Assembly: GCF_000946815.1 (NCBI RefSeq) | Contig: NZ_CDRZ01000090.1 | Location: 1-38,866, forward strand | Source: Syntrophaceticus schinkii | GTDB taxonomy: Bacteria > Bacillota > DSM-12270 > Thermacetogeniales > Thermacetogeniaceae | Direction of reading: 5' to 3' | DNA: 38,866 nt | Shown here: piece by piece, positions 17,660-26,961 of the stretch | Position numbering within the stretch: the first letter of the stretch is position 1 | How the letters are laid out: each line of letters opens with the position of its first letter | Translations under genes and position numbers: made by a program | Notes under the pieces: generated by a model | What the model was told of the DNA's origin: nothing | The model's database searches: none | The model's input: only the letters and a program-made list of their open reading frames with translations

Positions 17660-17726
17660 AAATGAGACCTCATCCTTCTTTGTTGGGGGGTTAGTATTCT
17701 TCCAAAGAATACTTGTTGAGGTCTCA
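17660..17726. terminator. Long inverted repeat after comFC, possible bidirectional terminator
   Basis: TGAGACCTCA (17663-17672) pairs with TGAGGTCTCA (17717-17726). An inner perfect stem AGTATTCTT (17693-17701) pairs with AAGAATACT (17705-17713) across a CCA loop. A GGGGGG run (17685-17690) lies in the left arm. The minus-strand side ends in TTTT, which could end comFC mRNA. The nested form is larger than an ordinary terminator, so a small non-autonomous element is another reading. The remaining bases of 17543-17766 show no gene. Confidence 0.5.
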
Positions 17727-17766
17727 CTTCTATTTTTGACCCCGTTTTACCTACTTAAACTTTACA

Positions 17767-18516
17767 CTACCCTTTATGAGAAGATATCAGTATACCGGAA
17801 GCCAGTGTAACCACATAGATCTCTTTCACCCCGAAATCGACCAGCACTCTGCTGCACTCCTGAACTGTGGCCCCAGTAGTGTAGACATCATCCACCAGCA
17901 AAACGGTCTTACCCTTGATCATCGGAGGCTGTTTTCCAACCTCAAAGGCGCCTTTCAGGTTGGCCTGGCGCTGCTCCCTGCTAAGGGATGTCTGGCTCGG
18001 GGTTTCCCTAAGGCGAACCAATGCCTCTCCAGCCATAGGAATTTTGAGAATCCGGCTCACCACTTCTGACAGTTGAGCTGCCTGATTAAAGCCACGCTCC
18101 CTGAGGCGATTTTCATGCAGTGGTACCGGTATAACAGCTGCAATAGAACGAACAGGAAAGATTGAAACAGCCATCGATGCCATCAGCTCGCCAAAAGGGT
18201 AGGCAAGCTCCCTCCTCCCACAAAACTTGAAGTCATGCAAAGCCTCCCTTACAGCCCCCTCATAAGGAGCAACACCCCGCGCAATACAATATGGTGGTTC
18301 ACTATTCCTGCAGTCAGGACAGATCTTTTCCTCTTCTTTCACACTTTGAAAGCGGCCACACTTTTCACACGGGGTGAGACCATATGCCAGCTCAGCCCAC
18401 ATCTCCACACATACGCGGCAGAGGTGCCGCGGAGACCCCCTGCGCCCGCAAACAGGGCACCCTGCTCCCTCAGGAAAAAAAAGCCCTCTTACAGCAGATG
18501 TTACCCCAGACAGCAA
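17767..18516 (-). CDS. comFC: ComFC-type phosphoribosyltransferase-like competence protein
   Basis: 249 residues. ComFC proteins assist uptake or processing of transforming DNA. Two zinc-binding pairs at the N-terminus (CPVCGRRGSPRHLCRVC and CEKCGR...CPDC) precede a phosphoribosyltransferase fold with the PRPP-binding loop VLLVDDVYTTGAT (about 208-220) and the family block VIPVPLHENRLRERGFNQAAQL. I chose TTG 18516, preceded by GGGAGGTGG; an ATG 15 bases earlier overlaps that site. It lies downstream of the ComFA-like gene, as in the Bacillus comF operon, but comFB is absent and the gap is 215 bases. Confidence 0.92.
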   Translation of the reverse strand: MLSGVTSAVRGLFFPEGAGCPVCGRRGSPRHLCRVCVEMWAELAYGLTPCEKCGRFQSVKEEEKICPDCRNSEPPYCIARGVAPYEGAVREALHDFKFCGRRELAYPFGELMASMAVSIFPVRSIAAVIPVPLHENRLRERGFNQAAQLSEVVSRILKIPMAGEALVRLRETPSQTSLSREQRQANLKGAFEVGKQPPMIKGKTVLLVDDVYTTGATVQECSRVLVDFGVKEIYVVTLASGILISSHKG

Positions 18517-18641
18517 AATACCACCTCCCATGAATCAGAAACGGTTCTTCTGATCCACACTCCTGATCTATTTTCACCCTGCGGAGTGTTACCTATGTGT
18601 TGAACCATTTGTGTTACCCATGTCTTGACCGAACTAGTAAT

Positions 18642-18720
18642 CCTTTTTCCAACGACTAACCACTAACCACTTACCACTTACCACTAAATTACTAACCACC
18701 ATTAATACCGAAACCGTCCC
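18642..18720. repeat. Family B repeat string between comFA-like and comFC
   Basis: CCTTTTTCCAACGACTAACC is followed by a run of CACTAACCACTTACCACTT-like tetramer variants and ends in ACCGTCCC (18713-18720). It is the longest family B string in the window and contains no gene. Other copies lie at 7516-7550, 15351-15382, 28601-28645, 33805-33839 and 33972-34006. Confidence 0.75.
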
Positions 18721-18731
18721 ACATCTGTATT

Positions 18732-20858
18732 TCAAAATCTACTGAGTACTTTTTCCCAATCCTCCCGCAGATAACCCCTGCGCATAGCTTCCCTGTTCAG
18801 TCCGATGATCTGTGCCCTCGCTTCCCGCATCGATCTGCTTGCCCCGGAGGAGATAAACCATATCTCACCTGTGGGATATTTAGGGCTGCGTCCACAACGG
18901 CCGGCGATCTGCACCAGTGTAGGTGCATCAAAAACCCCCTCCTGCCCGGCAGCCAGGACCAGTACATGGACCCGGGGTACTGTAACCCCCCGCTCCATAA
19001 TGGTTGTCGTCACCAGCACAGGAAATTCCCCCGCAAAGAAGCGCTCCCTTTTCAGGGCACGATCCCTATCACTGGCATGTGTCCATTCGACACCCTGTGC
19101 ATCCAGGTGTTCCAGAGGGGGCTTTCCGGCTGCTGACCGTAAAGCCTCTCCTACCTGAGATGTAAGGGCAACCGAAGGAACAAAGATAAACAATCTGGCC
19201 TCCGGCTTTTTTAAAAGTTCGGCTGTGATGTCAAGAACTCTGCGATTAATGAGCAGCCTTTTTCCGGAAGTTTTAAAGGGGCTTACATTAAGAAATTCCG
19301 GAACCGGAAGGGGAAAACCATGTGGGCGGACAGGTATTTTGATGACCTCAACCTCACTGCTCCGCGCAAACATCCAGGGAGCCGGAGTAGCTGTCAGGTA
19401 TACAAGCTTCCCCCCAAACAAGCGGGCCTTTTCTACACCAAAGTGAAGCATCCTGCTCCCCGGAAAGGGAAAGGCATCACCTTCATCGAGAATCACCAGG
19501 TCAAAACGGCGGTAAAAGCGGAGTGTCTGGTGTGTTGTTGCTACAACCAGTGGAACATCTTTTCCATGACCGCCGCTGCCCCCGTAGAGAGCATTGACAC
19601 GACCCTCTCCAAAGGCCTTGGCCATACGGGGCGCAATCTCCAATACCACATCCCTCCTGGGGGTAGCAAACAGCACCTCCTGCCCATGCCGCAAAACTTC
19701 ATCGATCAGGGGAAAGGAGACCTCTGTCTTCCCGGCTCCACAGGCTGCCCAGACAAGACATTTCCCCCCTGGTTTTCCCTCTCTGCCAAATTTCAACAGG
19801 GTATCTGCCGCACTCTCCTGGGAGGGTGTGAAGCGGATCTCCCCCAGCAGTTTCGCATATTTCGCCGTCCTACGTTTATCACCGGCCGCAGAGATTTCCT
19901 CAGCTGAAGGTAAAATAAAAGCCGGATGCCGGAGGTCGGAAGTCGGAAGTTTGAAGGAACTTCCAGGGCAGGTTCCGAAAGATTTCCTCGCTTCGGCTCT
20001 GCTTTCATCTTCTGACAGTGCCGCCTGGACTGCATTGTCGTCTGCTCTGACAGATAAGCCCTCGTTAGAAACCCCTAAAACCAGAGGGCAGCAGAAAATC
20101 TCCTGGCGGCCATAACGGCCATGGCCGCCCCTCGTGCCACCATCCCCCTTCAGCAGCCTCCAAAATCCCGCACTGAGAAAATCTCTTTCCACTAGTGAAC
20201 TGTCATATGCCGTATACAGCTGGTCACAAAAACAGAGATTCCCCAGAACTCCACATTCTGGACAGCTGCAGCACTGTTTACTGCCGCACCTGGCACAGGA
20301 CCGGGGCTCAGGAATACCCTCCCACCCGCAGCGCTGACAGTAAACAAGACTCCCTTTCACAAGATATAAAGCAGGCAGCAGCAGGGCTCTCCTTTCCAGG
20401 CAGAGACACTGAAGAGACAGGGCAAGGGCCTCCCGGCTAGCGGACCCTATAAAACGAAAGATCTCCTGTATGGACAAAAGCCGCCCTTTTAGGAGTTTCT
20501 CCACATCCTGCAACTCTTCGCGGTCCGGAAAAAGGAGATCATCAGCAGTTGCCAGATCACCTTTACAAGCATAGACATCCCTTAGCCCCAACCTATACAG
20601 CGATCGGCGGCAGTGATCCCTAATACTTTCCACAGCCAGCAAATTATCGGTCACACCCTGCCTGTGATTATATTTTTTATACAGTTCAAAATATACACGG
20701 GCTGCAGTCCCCAGGGGCAGGGGAGGAGTAACCAGGTCAAAGAACTCATACCCCTTTTGTTTAAGAAAGGCGCGATCAAAGGAGGGAACAGATGAGAGGA
20801 AAAGCACCTTCTTCCCATTGCCTTCAGCTGAATATAATTGAAATAATAATTTGCCCAC
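18732..20858 (-). CDS. comFA: ComFA-like DNA helicase with an in-frame repeat insert
   Basis: 708 residues, longer than Bacillus ComFA (about 460) because of a 270-residue N-terminal region and an insert. ComFA is the ATP-driven translocase for single-stranded DNA uptake. The N-terminal part has a zinc-finger region (CQRCGWEGIPEPRSCARCGSK, then CCSCPECGVLGNLCFC), as in ComFA. The helicase core has Walker A AACGAGKTE, the DEGD box in VILDEGDAF, YLTATPAP, and the C-terminal motifs VTTTIMERGVTVPRV and QIAGRCGRSP. Residues about 273-318 (LPTSDLRHPAFILPSAEE region) are translated from a family A repeat at 19905-20035. The GTG at 20858 has GGTGA upstream. The reading frame stays open through the insert. 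Confidence 0.88.
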   Translation of the reverse strand: MGKLLFQLYSAEGNGKKVLFLSSVPSFDRAFLKQKGYEFFDLVTPPLPLGTAARVYFELYKKYNHRQGVTDNLLAVESIRDHCRRSLYRLGLRDVYACKGDLATADDLLFPDREELQDVEKLLKGRLLSIQEIFRFIGSASREALALSLQCLCLERRALLLPALYLVKGSLVYCQRCGWEGIPEPRSCARCGSKQCCSCPECGVLGNLCFCDQLYTAYDSSLVERDFLSAGFWRLLKGDGGTRGGHGRYGRQEIFCCPLVLGVSNEGLSVRADDNAVQAALSEDESRAEARKSFGTCPGSSFKLPTSDLRHPAFILPSAEEISAAGDKRRTAKYAKLLGEIRFTPSQESAADTLLKFGREGKPGGKCLVWAACGAGKTEVSFPLIDEVLRHGQEVLFATPRRDVVLEIAPRMAKAFGEGRVNALYGGSGGHGKDVPLVVATTHQTLRFYRRFDLVILDEGDAFPFPGSRMLHFGVEKARLFGGKLVYLTATPAPWMFARSSEVEVIKIPVRPHGFPLPVPEFLNVSPFKTSGKRLLINRRVLDITAELLKKPEARLFIFVPSVALTSQVGEALRSAAGKPPLEHLDAQGVEWTHASDRDRALKRERFFAGEFPVLVTTTIMERGVTVPRVHVLVLAAGQEGVFDAPTLVQIAGRCGRSPKYPTGEIWFISSGASRSMREARAQIIGLNREAMRRGYLREDWEKVLSRF
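19905..20035. repeat. Family A composite repeat inside the comFA-like gene
   Basis: Plus strand: AAAAGCCGGATGCCGGAGG, then TCGGAAGTCGGAAG, a spacer, CGGCTCTGCTTTCATCTTCTG, CAGTGCCGCC and GGACTGCAT. Modules and their order match the intergenic copy at 8301-8422 (heptamers, spacer, CTCTGTTTTCATC, GTGCCGCC, GGACAT). It contains no stop in the comFA frame. Confidence 0.7.
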
Positions 20859-21276
20859 ACCCGCTCACCATATATATAGATATCAGAAACTATAGAACCC
20901 GCCCTTACTACAGGTTCCAACCAGCAACTTCACAATCGCTCACTTTCTGGTAATAATTCCTTGCCAAAATAGAAATTCCTGCTTTCCTATACATTGTGAA
21001 TAAACCAGAAGACGATTTCTACTGCAAGTCATAAGATTTATAGATACACGAGGAGCCACTCCCTTATATATGACCAGCGACAATCTAAAACATTTAGACA
21101 GCGTAGTATAGACTGCTTGATTTAACTCAAAGGAATCATGCTTCAGCTTTTCCTCGATTCTTCCTTGAAGAAAGCTGAATACTAAATCCCCTGCTGTAGA
21201 GCAAGGGTTGTCTCTGATAATATAGCAGAGTTCTATACAATGCAGATCAGTTGGCAGGATAGAATGCGCCGGGAGT
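20859..21276. other. 418-base spacer upstream of comFA-like, with two hairpins
   Basis: No gene I can support. On the minus strand, after the DUF192 stop, CCCTTGCT CTAC AGCAGGGG (21207-21188) forms an 8-bp hairpin followed by GATTTAG, a weak terminator candidate for the tad operon. Further on, TTCAGCTTT (21179-21171) pairs with AAAGCTGAA (21150-21142), with a possible inner stem. The rest, which should hold the comFA promoter, is AT-rich and shows no clear -35/-10 pair. Confidence 0.5.
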
Positions 21277-21630
21277 TCAGCTGAAACAGGTGCGCAGAGA
21301 AACCTTGTCCCCCACTCTGCTGCCGGTCAGGCGGGCCACACCGGCAGGGAGTTCAAGGACAGACCGCGCTTCTCGGACAATGGGGCTGAACCGGAAGGGG
21401 TGCATCGACTCGATGATGTGGACGATTACCATTTCCTCATTCAAAAACAGGACATCAAAAGGAAATGCCATAAAGCAAGAGTGAACAGAATTGCAGGGCT
21501 TTAAAAGCAAACCGGCGCCTACAGGAAAGGAGCGTCTTCCCAGCAGTCCCTTGAACCGCTTCCAAAAATCAAAGGCTACTTCAACATCCTGGACCAGGAC
21601 AACACCTCGTGTGGTGTTGAAAACCTCCAT
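21277..21630 (-). CDS. DUF192 family protein at the end of the tad operon
   Basis: 117 residues, recognisable as DUF192 by WKRFKGLLGRRSFPVGAGLLLKPCNSVHSCFMAFPFDVLFLN and the C-terminal VLELPAG...VGDKV. The family forms a small beta fold of unknown function; many members have a signal peptide, but this one starts directly with the domain. ATG 21630 follows AAAGGAGAGG. It starts about 30 bases after tadC. DUF192 genes are often neighbours of Tad pilus genes, so a pilus-related role is plausible but unproven. Confidence 0.88.
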   Translation of the reverse strand: MEVFNTTRGVVLVQDVEVAFDFWKRFKGLLGRRSFPVGAGLLLKPCNSVHSCFMAFPFDVLFLNEEMVIVHIIESMHPFRFSPIVREARSVLELPAGVARLTGSRVGDKVSLRTCFS

Positions 21631-21661
21631 CTCAACCTCTCCTTTACATGTATATAGCTAT

Positions 21662-22591
21662 TTACAGGTGCCGGAATATTTGCATCATCGCTGGCCCCAA
21701 CAGCACAACAAACAGGGCCGGAAAAATAAAGAACAGCAGGGGAAAAAGCATTTTCACCGGAGCCTTCATCGCCTGTTCCTCTGCACGCTGCCGCCGCTTG
21801 CGGCGTATTTCATCGGACTGCAGCCGCAAGATATTGCCCATTCCCACACCCAGCTGATCTGCCTGAACCAGCGATCTTACAAAGTTGCTGAGGTCTTCAG
21901 CACCGACGCGATCCGCCATATCCTGGAGGGCCTCCCGCCGCGACCTGCCTAACTTCATCTCCTGAAGAGCACGTCCCAGTTCCTGTGCCAGGACTCCTGG
22001 AAACCTTTCCGTTACCCTGACCAGGGCAAGGTCAAAACCCAAACCCGCTTCCACGCTCACTGTCAAGAGATCCAGAACATCCGGCAGAGCGCGGACAACT
22101 TCCCGTCTCCTTTCCTTGATACGCATAGAAAGAAGATATTCCGGAAGCAGCATTCCACAAGCCAAAGCTACGATCAAGAATAAAAGCAGATCTTTTAAGG
22201 AGCTTCCCAGGGCATAACCCCGGAATAGTACTGCTCCAACAGTAACAGCAGTGAAAATCACCTGCAGCAGCCGGAAACCGCCGGCATCCAGCCCCATAGG
22301 ATTACCTGCCGCCTGTAGACGCTTATCAAGCTGAACCCGCTTCTCACTGCTCATGCGGTGGGTAAAGAGGCGCGTCACCTTGCTCAGCAGTGGCTTCCCG
22401 ATTCTCTGCCACAAAGGCAGTTGGAGGTCATCCCGGAGCCTCGGGTTGGTTTGCTTGTTCTTGTTCAGCTGTGCCAGGCGCCCGGCCATCAGGATGCGAT
22501 CCTGGAAAATAAGCCGGTAAATCCCCACCATCAGCAGACAGCTGCTGGCAAAGACCAGTGCTAAGGCAAAATAGAGCACCCAATAACCCAC
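21662..22591 (-). CDS. tadC: Tad pilus inner-membrane platform protein TadC (T2SSF domain)
   Basis: 309 residues with the bacterial type II secretion F domain in the C-terminal half (about 165-290). The core reads ALPDVLDLLTVSVEAGLGFDLALVRV, ELGRALQEMKLGRSRREALQDMADRV and SFVQADQLGVGMGNILRLQS-like sequence. Membrane segments lie at about 1-26, 110-155 and 280-305. With TadB it should form the platform that couples the CpaF ATPase to pilin extrusion. The GTG at 22591 sits close to the AAGG upstream; a GTG 12 bases later, with AGGGTGG 8 bases away, is an equally good start. Confidence 0.93.
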   Translation of the reverse strand: MGYWVLYFALALVFASSCLLMVGIYRLIFQDRILMAGRLAQLNKNKQTNPRLRDDLQLPLWQRIGKPLLSKVTRLFTHRMSSEKRVQLDKRLQAAGNPMGLDAGGFRLLQVIFTAVTVGAVLFRGYALGSSLKDLLLFLIVALACGMLLPEYLLSMRIKERRREVVRALPDVLDLLTVSVEAGLGFDLALVRVTERFPGVLAQELGRALQEMKLGRSRREALQDMADRVGAEDLSNFVRSLVQADQLGVGMGNILRLQSDEIRRKRRQRAEEQAMKAPVKMLFPLLFFIFPALFVVLLGPAMMQIFRHL

Positions 22592-22604
22592 CCTTCAAAT
22601 AAAT

Positions 22605-23560
22605 TCACACTTCAATGTTTACAATCCGCTTGATGATTAAAACCCCTATAACCTCCCCACAGGCAGATCCCCCCAGAAGGGCGATTCCTATAGGTTCAGT
22701 AAAGAGCATGCCGATATAGCCGGGGTTGATCACCAAAAGGAGTGCCAGCAGGACCACCGGCAGCAGCCCGATGATCAACCCGGAGATCCTACCCTGGGCA
22801 GTAAGTGTCTTAATTTCCCCTTTGATCCTGACCCTCTCCCGTATCGTCCCAGCAATATTGGACAGAATTTCAGCAAGGTTTCCTCCTACCTGCCTCTGGG
22901 TAAGGATGGCTGTGATCACCAACTCCAGGTCATCACTCCCTACTCGGCGGGACATATTGTTCAAGGCTACCTCTGTCGGTGTCCCCAACTGCATCTCCCG
23001 CAGTGCTCGTTTGTACTCTCCGGCTAAAGGGTGAGGGGTTTCCGCAGCAACCATCTCCATGCCCTGCAAAAAACTGTAGCCCGCCCGCAGGGCATTAGTC
23101 ATTATCCCCAGGGAGTCTGCCAGTTGGCTGTTAAGAAGCTGCAGCCGCTTCTGTCGCCTTATATTCAGGTGAATCCAGGGCAGCATACAAGCTATCAGCC
23201 CACAGAAAATAGCTATGCGCAGGTTTCCTGTCAACAAAATCAATAATAAGGGAAAACCCACAGTAAGAACCAGAATCAGGAACAGAAACTCCTCTCCCTT
23301 AAAGGGAAATCAGCCTGGGCAAGCCTCTCTTCCACCCGATCAGAAAGCTTAAATGCAGCGAAAAACCTCCCACCCCAGCGCAGCAAAGACCTCCCCATAT
23401 CTTTTTTCTCACCCGGCACTTTACTTCTATCCGGGGGATTCTGCCTGGTATAACGGAGCAGGCGTGCCTCCAACTGGTGCCTGTCACCTGAAATCAGACC
23501 GTAAATCCCCATAATGAAGAGCAGTGTCGCTGTAAAAGTAAAAATCAAAGCCAGAATCAT
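22605..23560 (-). CDS. tadB: Tad pilus platform protein TadB (one apparent 1-base deletion)
   Basis: The T2SSF-domain partner of TadC. From ATG 23560 (GGGGTG upstream, 12 bases after cpaF) the first 90 residues include a membrane segment and end at AQADFPLR. One G appears lost from a G run at plus 23296-23298 (AGG(G)GAGAGG). Repair continues into GEEFLFLILVLTVGFPLLL and the rest, giving 318 residues, normal for TadB. The F domain is visible as LADSLGIMTNALRAGYSFLQGMEMVA and RALREMQLGTPTEVALNNMSRRVGSDDLELVITAI. Sequence error is more likely than decay. Confidence 0.9.
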
Positions 23561-23572
23561 GCTGACACCCCG

Positions 23573-24916
23573 CTAATAGAAGATTTCGTCCGGAAGTGAG
23601 ATACCCGCATCCGCAAATTTATGCATAAACCGCGGCCTGATTCCTGTACTCTTGAACTCTCCTACAACACGGTGCTGTTCAACTCCATACTGCTTAAAAA
23701 TGAATAGATCCTGCATGACAATTGTATCCCCTTCCATCCCCTGCACCTCTGTGAGATGGGTCACTTTTCTACTGCCATCCTGCATCCGGCTCTGATGAAC
23801 AACAAGATCCAGAGCAGATGAGATCTGCTCACGGATAGCCCGCACAGGAAGATCAACACCTGCCATAAGCACCATTGTCTCCAATCTGGCCATCATATCC
23901 CTGGGTGAGTTGGCATGGCCGGTAGTCAAAGACCCGTCGTGCCCGGTATTCATCGCCTGAAGCATATCCAGTGCCTCACCACTCCGCACCTCTCCCACAA
24001 CAATCCGGTCAGGGCGCATCCTCAGAGAGTTGCGCACCAGGTCCCTGATAGTGATCGCCCCTCTCCCTTCAATATTGGGTGGGCGCGACTCCATGCGCAC
24101 CCAGTGTCTCTGGTGAAGCTGAATCTCAGCTGCATCTTCAATAGTTACGATCCGTTCCCCCTCCGGAATAAAGGAGGACAGCACATTAAGGGTAGTAGTT
24201 TTACCGGAACCTGTACCCCCGGAAACGATGATATTGAGACGCGCCTTGACACACGCCTCGATAAATTTAGCCATCTCCCCGCTAAGTGTACCGAACCGGA
24301 TCAGATCGTCGATCTTGTAGGGGTCTTTACTGAACTTCCTGATGGTTAATGTGGGCCCATTTAGGGTAAGAGGAGGTATAACAGCATTGACACGGGAACC
24401 ATCGCTGAGCCGCGCATCCACCATCGGAGAAGATTCATCGATTCTTCTCCCCAGGGGGCTGACGATCTTTTCCATGACCCGGGCAACATGGGCGTCATCC
24501 CGAAACTGCACCTCAGTTTCTTCCAGAACCCCATTTCTCTCCACATAAACCTGTGAGGGGCCATTGACCATCACCTCAGATACTGTCTCATCCCTCAGCA
24601 GCGGACTGATGGGGCCAAGCTCAAAGACCTCATCCAGCAGTTCCTGCAGCATCCGCTGCTGTTCATTGCGGGACATGGAGATCCCTTTTTCCAACAAGTG
24701 CTCTGCCATGATCTCCTTGATCTGGTTTGCGGCCTGTTCCCGTTCCTCTTCACTGACCTTATCTGTTTCACCGGATATTTCTTGTTCCAGCTTTTCCACT
24801 ACCTGCTGGTGAAGGGAAAACTTTAGATTCCAAAAAGTATTATCCCTGGGTACGCTCTGAACCGCTGTCTCCCCGCTGATGGATCCCTCTTTCTGTAACC
24901 TCTTGAGAAGAGACAT
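23573..24916 (-). CDS. cpaF: Tad pilus assembly ATPase CpaF/TadA
   Basis: 447 residues of the VirB11/GspE-like CpaF family, the cytoplasmic motor for Flp pilus assembly. Visible: the N-terminal domain with the [24 protein letters not shown] block, Walker [15 protein letters not shown] (about 232-245), the aspartate box [13 protein letters not shown], Walker B region [25 protein letters not shown] and the histidine box [13 protein letters not shown] 24916 follows AAAAGGGGTGG. It is complete, in frame and closely packed between cpaE and tadB. Confidence 0.97.
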   Translation of the reverse strand: MSLLKRLQKEGSISGETAVQSVPRDNTFWNLKFSLHQQVVEKLEQEISGETDKVSEEEREQAANQIKEIMAEHLLEKGISMSRNEQQRMLQELLDEVFELGPISPLLRDETVSEVMVNGPSQVYVERNGVLEETEVQFRDDAHVARVMEKIVSPLGRRIDESSPMVDARLSDGSRVNAVIPPLTLNGPTLTIRKFSKDPYKIDDLIRFGTLSGEMAKFIEACVKARLNIIVSGGTGSGKTTTLNVLSSFIPEGERIVTIEDAAEIQLHQRHWVRMESRPPNIEGRGAITIRDLVRNSLRMRPDRIVVGEVRSGEALDMLQAMNTGHDGSLTTGHANSPRDMMARLETMVLMAGVDLPVRAIREQISSALDLVVHQSRMQDGSRKVTHLTEVQGMEGDTIVMQDLFIFKQYGVEQHRVVGEFKSTGIRPRFMHKFADAGISLPDEIFY

Positions 24917-24944
24917 GATACCACCCCTTTTGCAGTCAATTCTA

Positions 24945-26177
24945 TTAGTTCGTCAGTGCACCCAGCAAGCCACCAAACAGCCCTCTGGGTTTCTTAGTGG
25001 ATTCCGCTGCTTTTTGGTTTGATCGCGCAACATCCCGGGACAGATAGCGCATACTTTCAGCGACCCTGCTCTGGGGATTGCTGAGAACAAAGGGCTTGCC
25101 CTTATTGACTGCTCCAACAACTATGCGTCCATCACTGGGCAGTTTGGCTGCCAGAGAAACTCCAAGGCTCATCTCCACATCCTCAGAGCTGATCCCCAGT
25201 TCCAGAGTTGACCGGTTCAGAACCACCTTAACCTTCTCTTTATGGTGTAATGAATCCAATACCTCCATACCAAGCTTGATGTTTTTCAGTGTAGGCAGGT
25301 CAAGAGAAAGAATTAACAGGATCTGCTGAGCGTAATCCAGGGCTACCATACTGGGGTCAGTGAACAGCCCCGGGGTATCGATGATCACATAGTCATAGCG
25401 TTCTTGCAGAAGCTTGATTACCTTTTCGACAAGCTGGGCGCTGACCAATTCAGCATATTCGGGTCGAGAGGGGGCGGTCAGAACACGCACTCCGGAGCTA
25501 TGCCGCACCATATATGACTCCAGGAGTTCTTCGTCAAGGTGATTCAGCTCAGCAGCCAAATCGGAGATCGTCTGGCGCGGTATCAGGTTGAGCAGCACCG
25601 CCACATCCCCAAACTGCAGATCCAGATCCATTATAGCAACGGAAAAACCAAACTCCTGGGAAAGGCAAGCAGCCAGGTTCACTGCTATCGTAGATTTCCC
25701 AACACCACCTTTAGTACTGAACACGGTGATCACCTGACCGCCGGGGTCATCCCCCTGTACACCGGAAATACTTTGCAGCTTGACCTGACGCCTTTGGAGG
25801 AGATCGTAGACGCGATAAATAGATGAAATCAGTTCATCACTGGTGAAAGGCTTAACGATGTACTCTCTGGCCCCGGCGACCATCGCCTGACGCAGGTATT
25901 CCTGCTCTCCCTGGACTGACATGATAATAATTGCACAGCCAGGTATCCCACAGGAGATAGCTTCTGTTGCGGCAATACCATCCAGAATAGGCATATTGAT
26001 ATCCATCAGAACAATATCGGGCTTAAGTGTTTCTGCTTTACTAAGAGCTTCTTCTCCATTACGGGCCTCCCCCACAACTTCGATGCGGTGCTCAAAGCTA
26101 AGCAGACACCTGATATTTTCGCAGGTTTCCGGCACATCATCTACAATTAAAACACGAATCTTTTCGTGCTCCTGCAA
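24945..26177 (-). CDS. cpaE: CpaE/TadZ-type receiver + MinD-like ATPase
   Basis: 410 residues from TTG 26177, which has GGGGTGA 7 bases upstream; a GTG at 26222 lacks a ribosome site. The order is a CheY-like receiver (phospho-acceptor Asp in PDIVLMDINMPILDG, conserved Thr/Ser and Lys in VKPF) and a ParA/MinD ATPase with deviant Walker A FSTKGGVGKST, then IMDLDLQFGDVAVLL and VIIDTPGLF. CpaE/TadZ places the Tad machine at its site in the cell. The intact receiver acceptor suggests phosphorylation control, perhaps by the DegS-like kinase upstream, which is inference. Confidence 0.92.
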   Translation of the reverse strand: MQEHEKIRVLIVDDVPETCENIRCLLSFEHRIEVVGEARNGEEALSKAETLKPDIVLMDINMPILDGIAATEAISCGIPGCAIIIMSVQGEQEYLRQAMVAGAREYIVKPFTSDELISSIYRVYDLLQRRQVKLQSISGVQGDDPGGQVITVFSTKGGVGKSTIAVNLAACLSQEFGFSVAIMDLDLQFGDVAVLLNLIPRQTISDLAAELNHLDEELLESYMVRHSSGVRVLTAPSRPEYAELVSAQLVEKVIKLLQERYDYVIIDTPGLFTDPSMVALDYAQQILLILSLDLPTLKNIKLGMEVLDSLHHKEKVKVVLNRSTLELGISSEDVEMSLGVSLAAKLPSDGRIVVGAVNKGKPFVLSNPQSRVAESMRYLSRDVARSNQKAAESTKKPRGLFGGLLGALTN

Positions 26178-26235
26178 TTGACCCTCACCCCTGTCTTTTC
26201 TCCCAGGCCTTTGACATAGCACACTATGTATGACA

Positions 26236-26949
26236 TTAACTGCTAGGTGTCAAAAACTCACCCATACTGAAAGGAACAATAGTCTGCCGTTCGTGGTCCA
26301 CCGGGCTGCGCAGGGCAAACCGCATCTTACCCTCCTCGTTGGCAAACATCAGTGGTCGCGCCTCCTGCAGTGTCACAGCCAATGTCACTGTTTTTACCTC
26401 TATCGTTGCTTCTGTTTCCTGCTCCCGGGTAACCTGCGTGTTTTTGCCCACAGCCAGGACAAGCACATCCTGAAGCACCACAACTGAGCTCTTGCCCTGC
26501 TCTCCGGCAGTCACAATTCCCAGGATGTCAACATGGTCACCTGGCTGGAGATGCCAGCCCACTGCCGCCACCTCATCTACCGCCACAGTGATCGCCCTCT
26601 TGCCGGCAGGGATCTGGTAAGGCAAACCAGCCTTCGTATCCCCCTCTTTCACAAGGCGGTCTTGAAGCACCTGCTCTCCAGGTATAATAGCGTCCAAGGC
26701 AATTTTGCCCACCACATCATCCAGTGAGCGCAGTGCCCTGGAGTGAATGGAGTCCACAGGCACCTTCACCAGTTCCACCATTTCTTTAGTAATATTAGTA
26801 TCTTTTGGTATCTCCACCCTGGCTTGGACCACCTGGGCTTTCTCTGTTTGGTCTGCTTTCTCCACAGCATTTTGTAGGTAAAAATAGCACATCCCAGTAG
26901 CCAGAAGTGCCAGTATAACAGCAAGAATAATCATCAACTTGGGCCGCAC
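26236..26949 (-). CDS. cpaB: Flp pilus assembly protein CpaB (SAF domain)
   Basis: 237 residues. An N-terminal membrane anchor (LMIILAVILALLATGMCYFYL) is followed by a SAF domain (VVQARVEIPKDTNITKEMVELVKVP, VVGKIALDAIIPGEQVL) and the RcpC/CpaB domain (GKRAITVAVDEVAAVGWHLQPGDHVDIL). In Gram-negatives CpaB/RcpC acts with the secretin; in this probably single-membrane organism it likely acts in the wall or membrane. The GTG at 26949 has AAGGTGG 8 bases upstream; a GTG 12 bases earlier is the alternative. The upstream spacer (26970-27000) is a family A repeat. Confidence 0.92.
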   Translation of the reverse strand: MRPKLMIILAVILALLATGMCYFYLQNAVEKADQTEKAQVVQARVEIPKDTNITKEMVELVKVPVDSIHSRALRSLDDVVGKIALDAIIPGEQVLQDRLVKEGDTKAGLPYQIPAGKRAITVAVDEVAAVGWHLQPGDHVDILGIVTAGEQGKSSVVVLQDVLVLAVGKNTQVTREQETEATIEVKTVTLAVTLQEARPLMFANEEGKMRFALRSPVDHERQTIVPFSMGEFLTPSS

Positions 26950-26961
26950 TTTACATTCCAC

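Noticed and set aside
17660-17726. Integron attC-type recombination site
   Set aside because: There are inverted arms, but the paired core sites of attC and any cassette or integrase context are missing.
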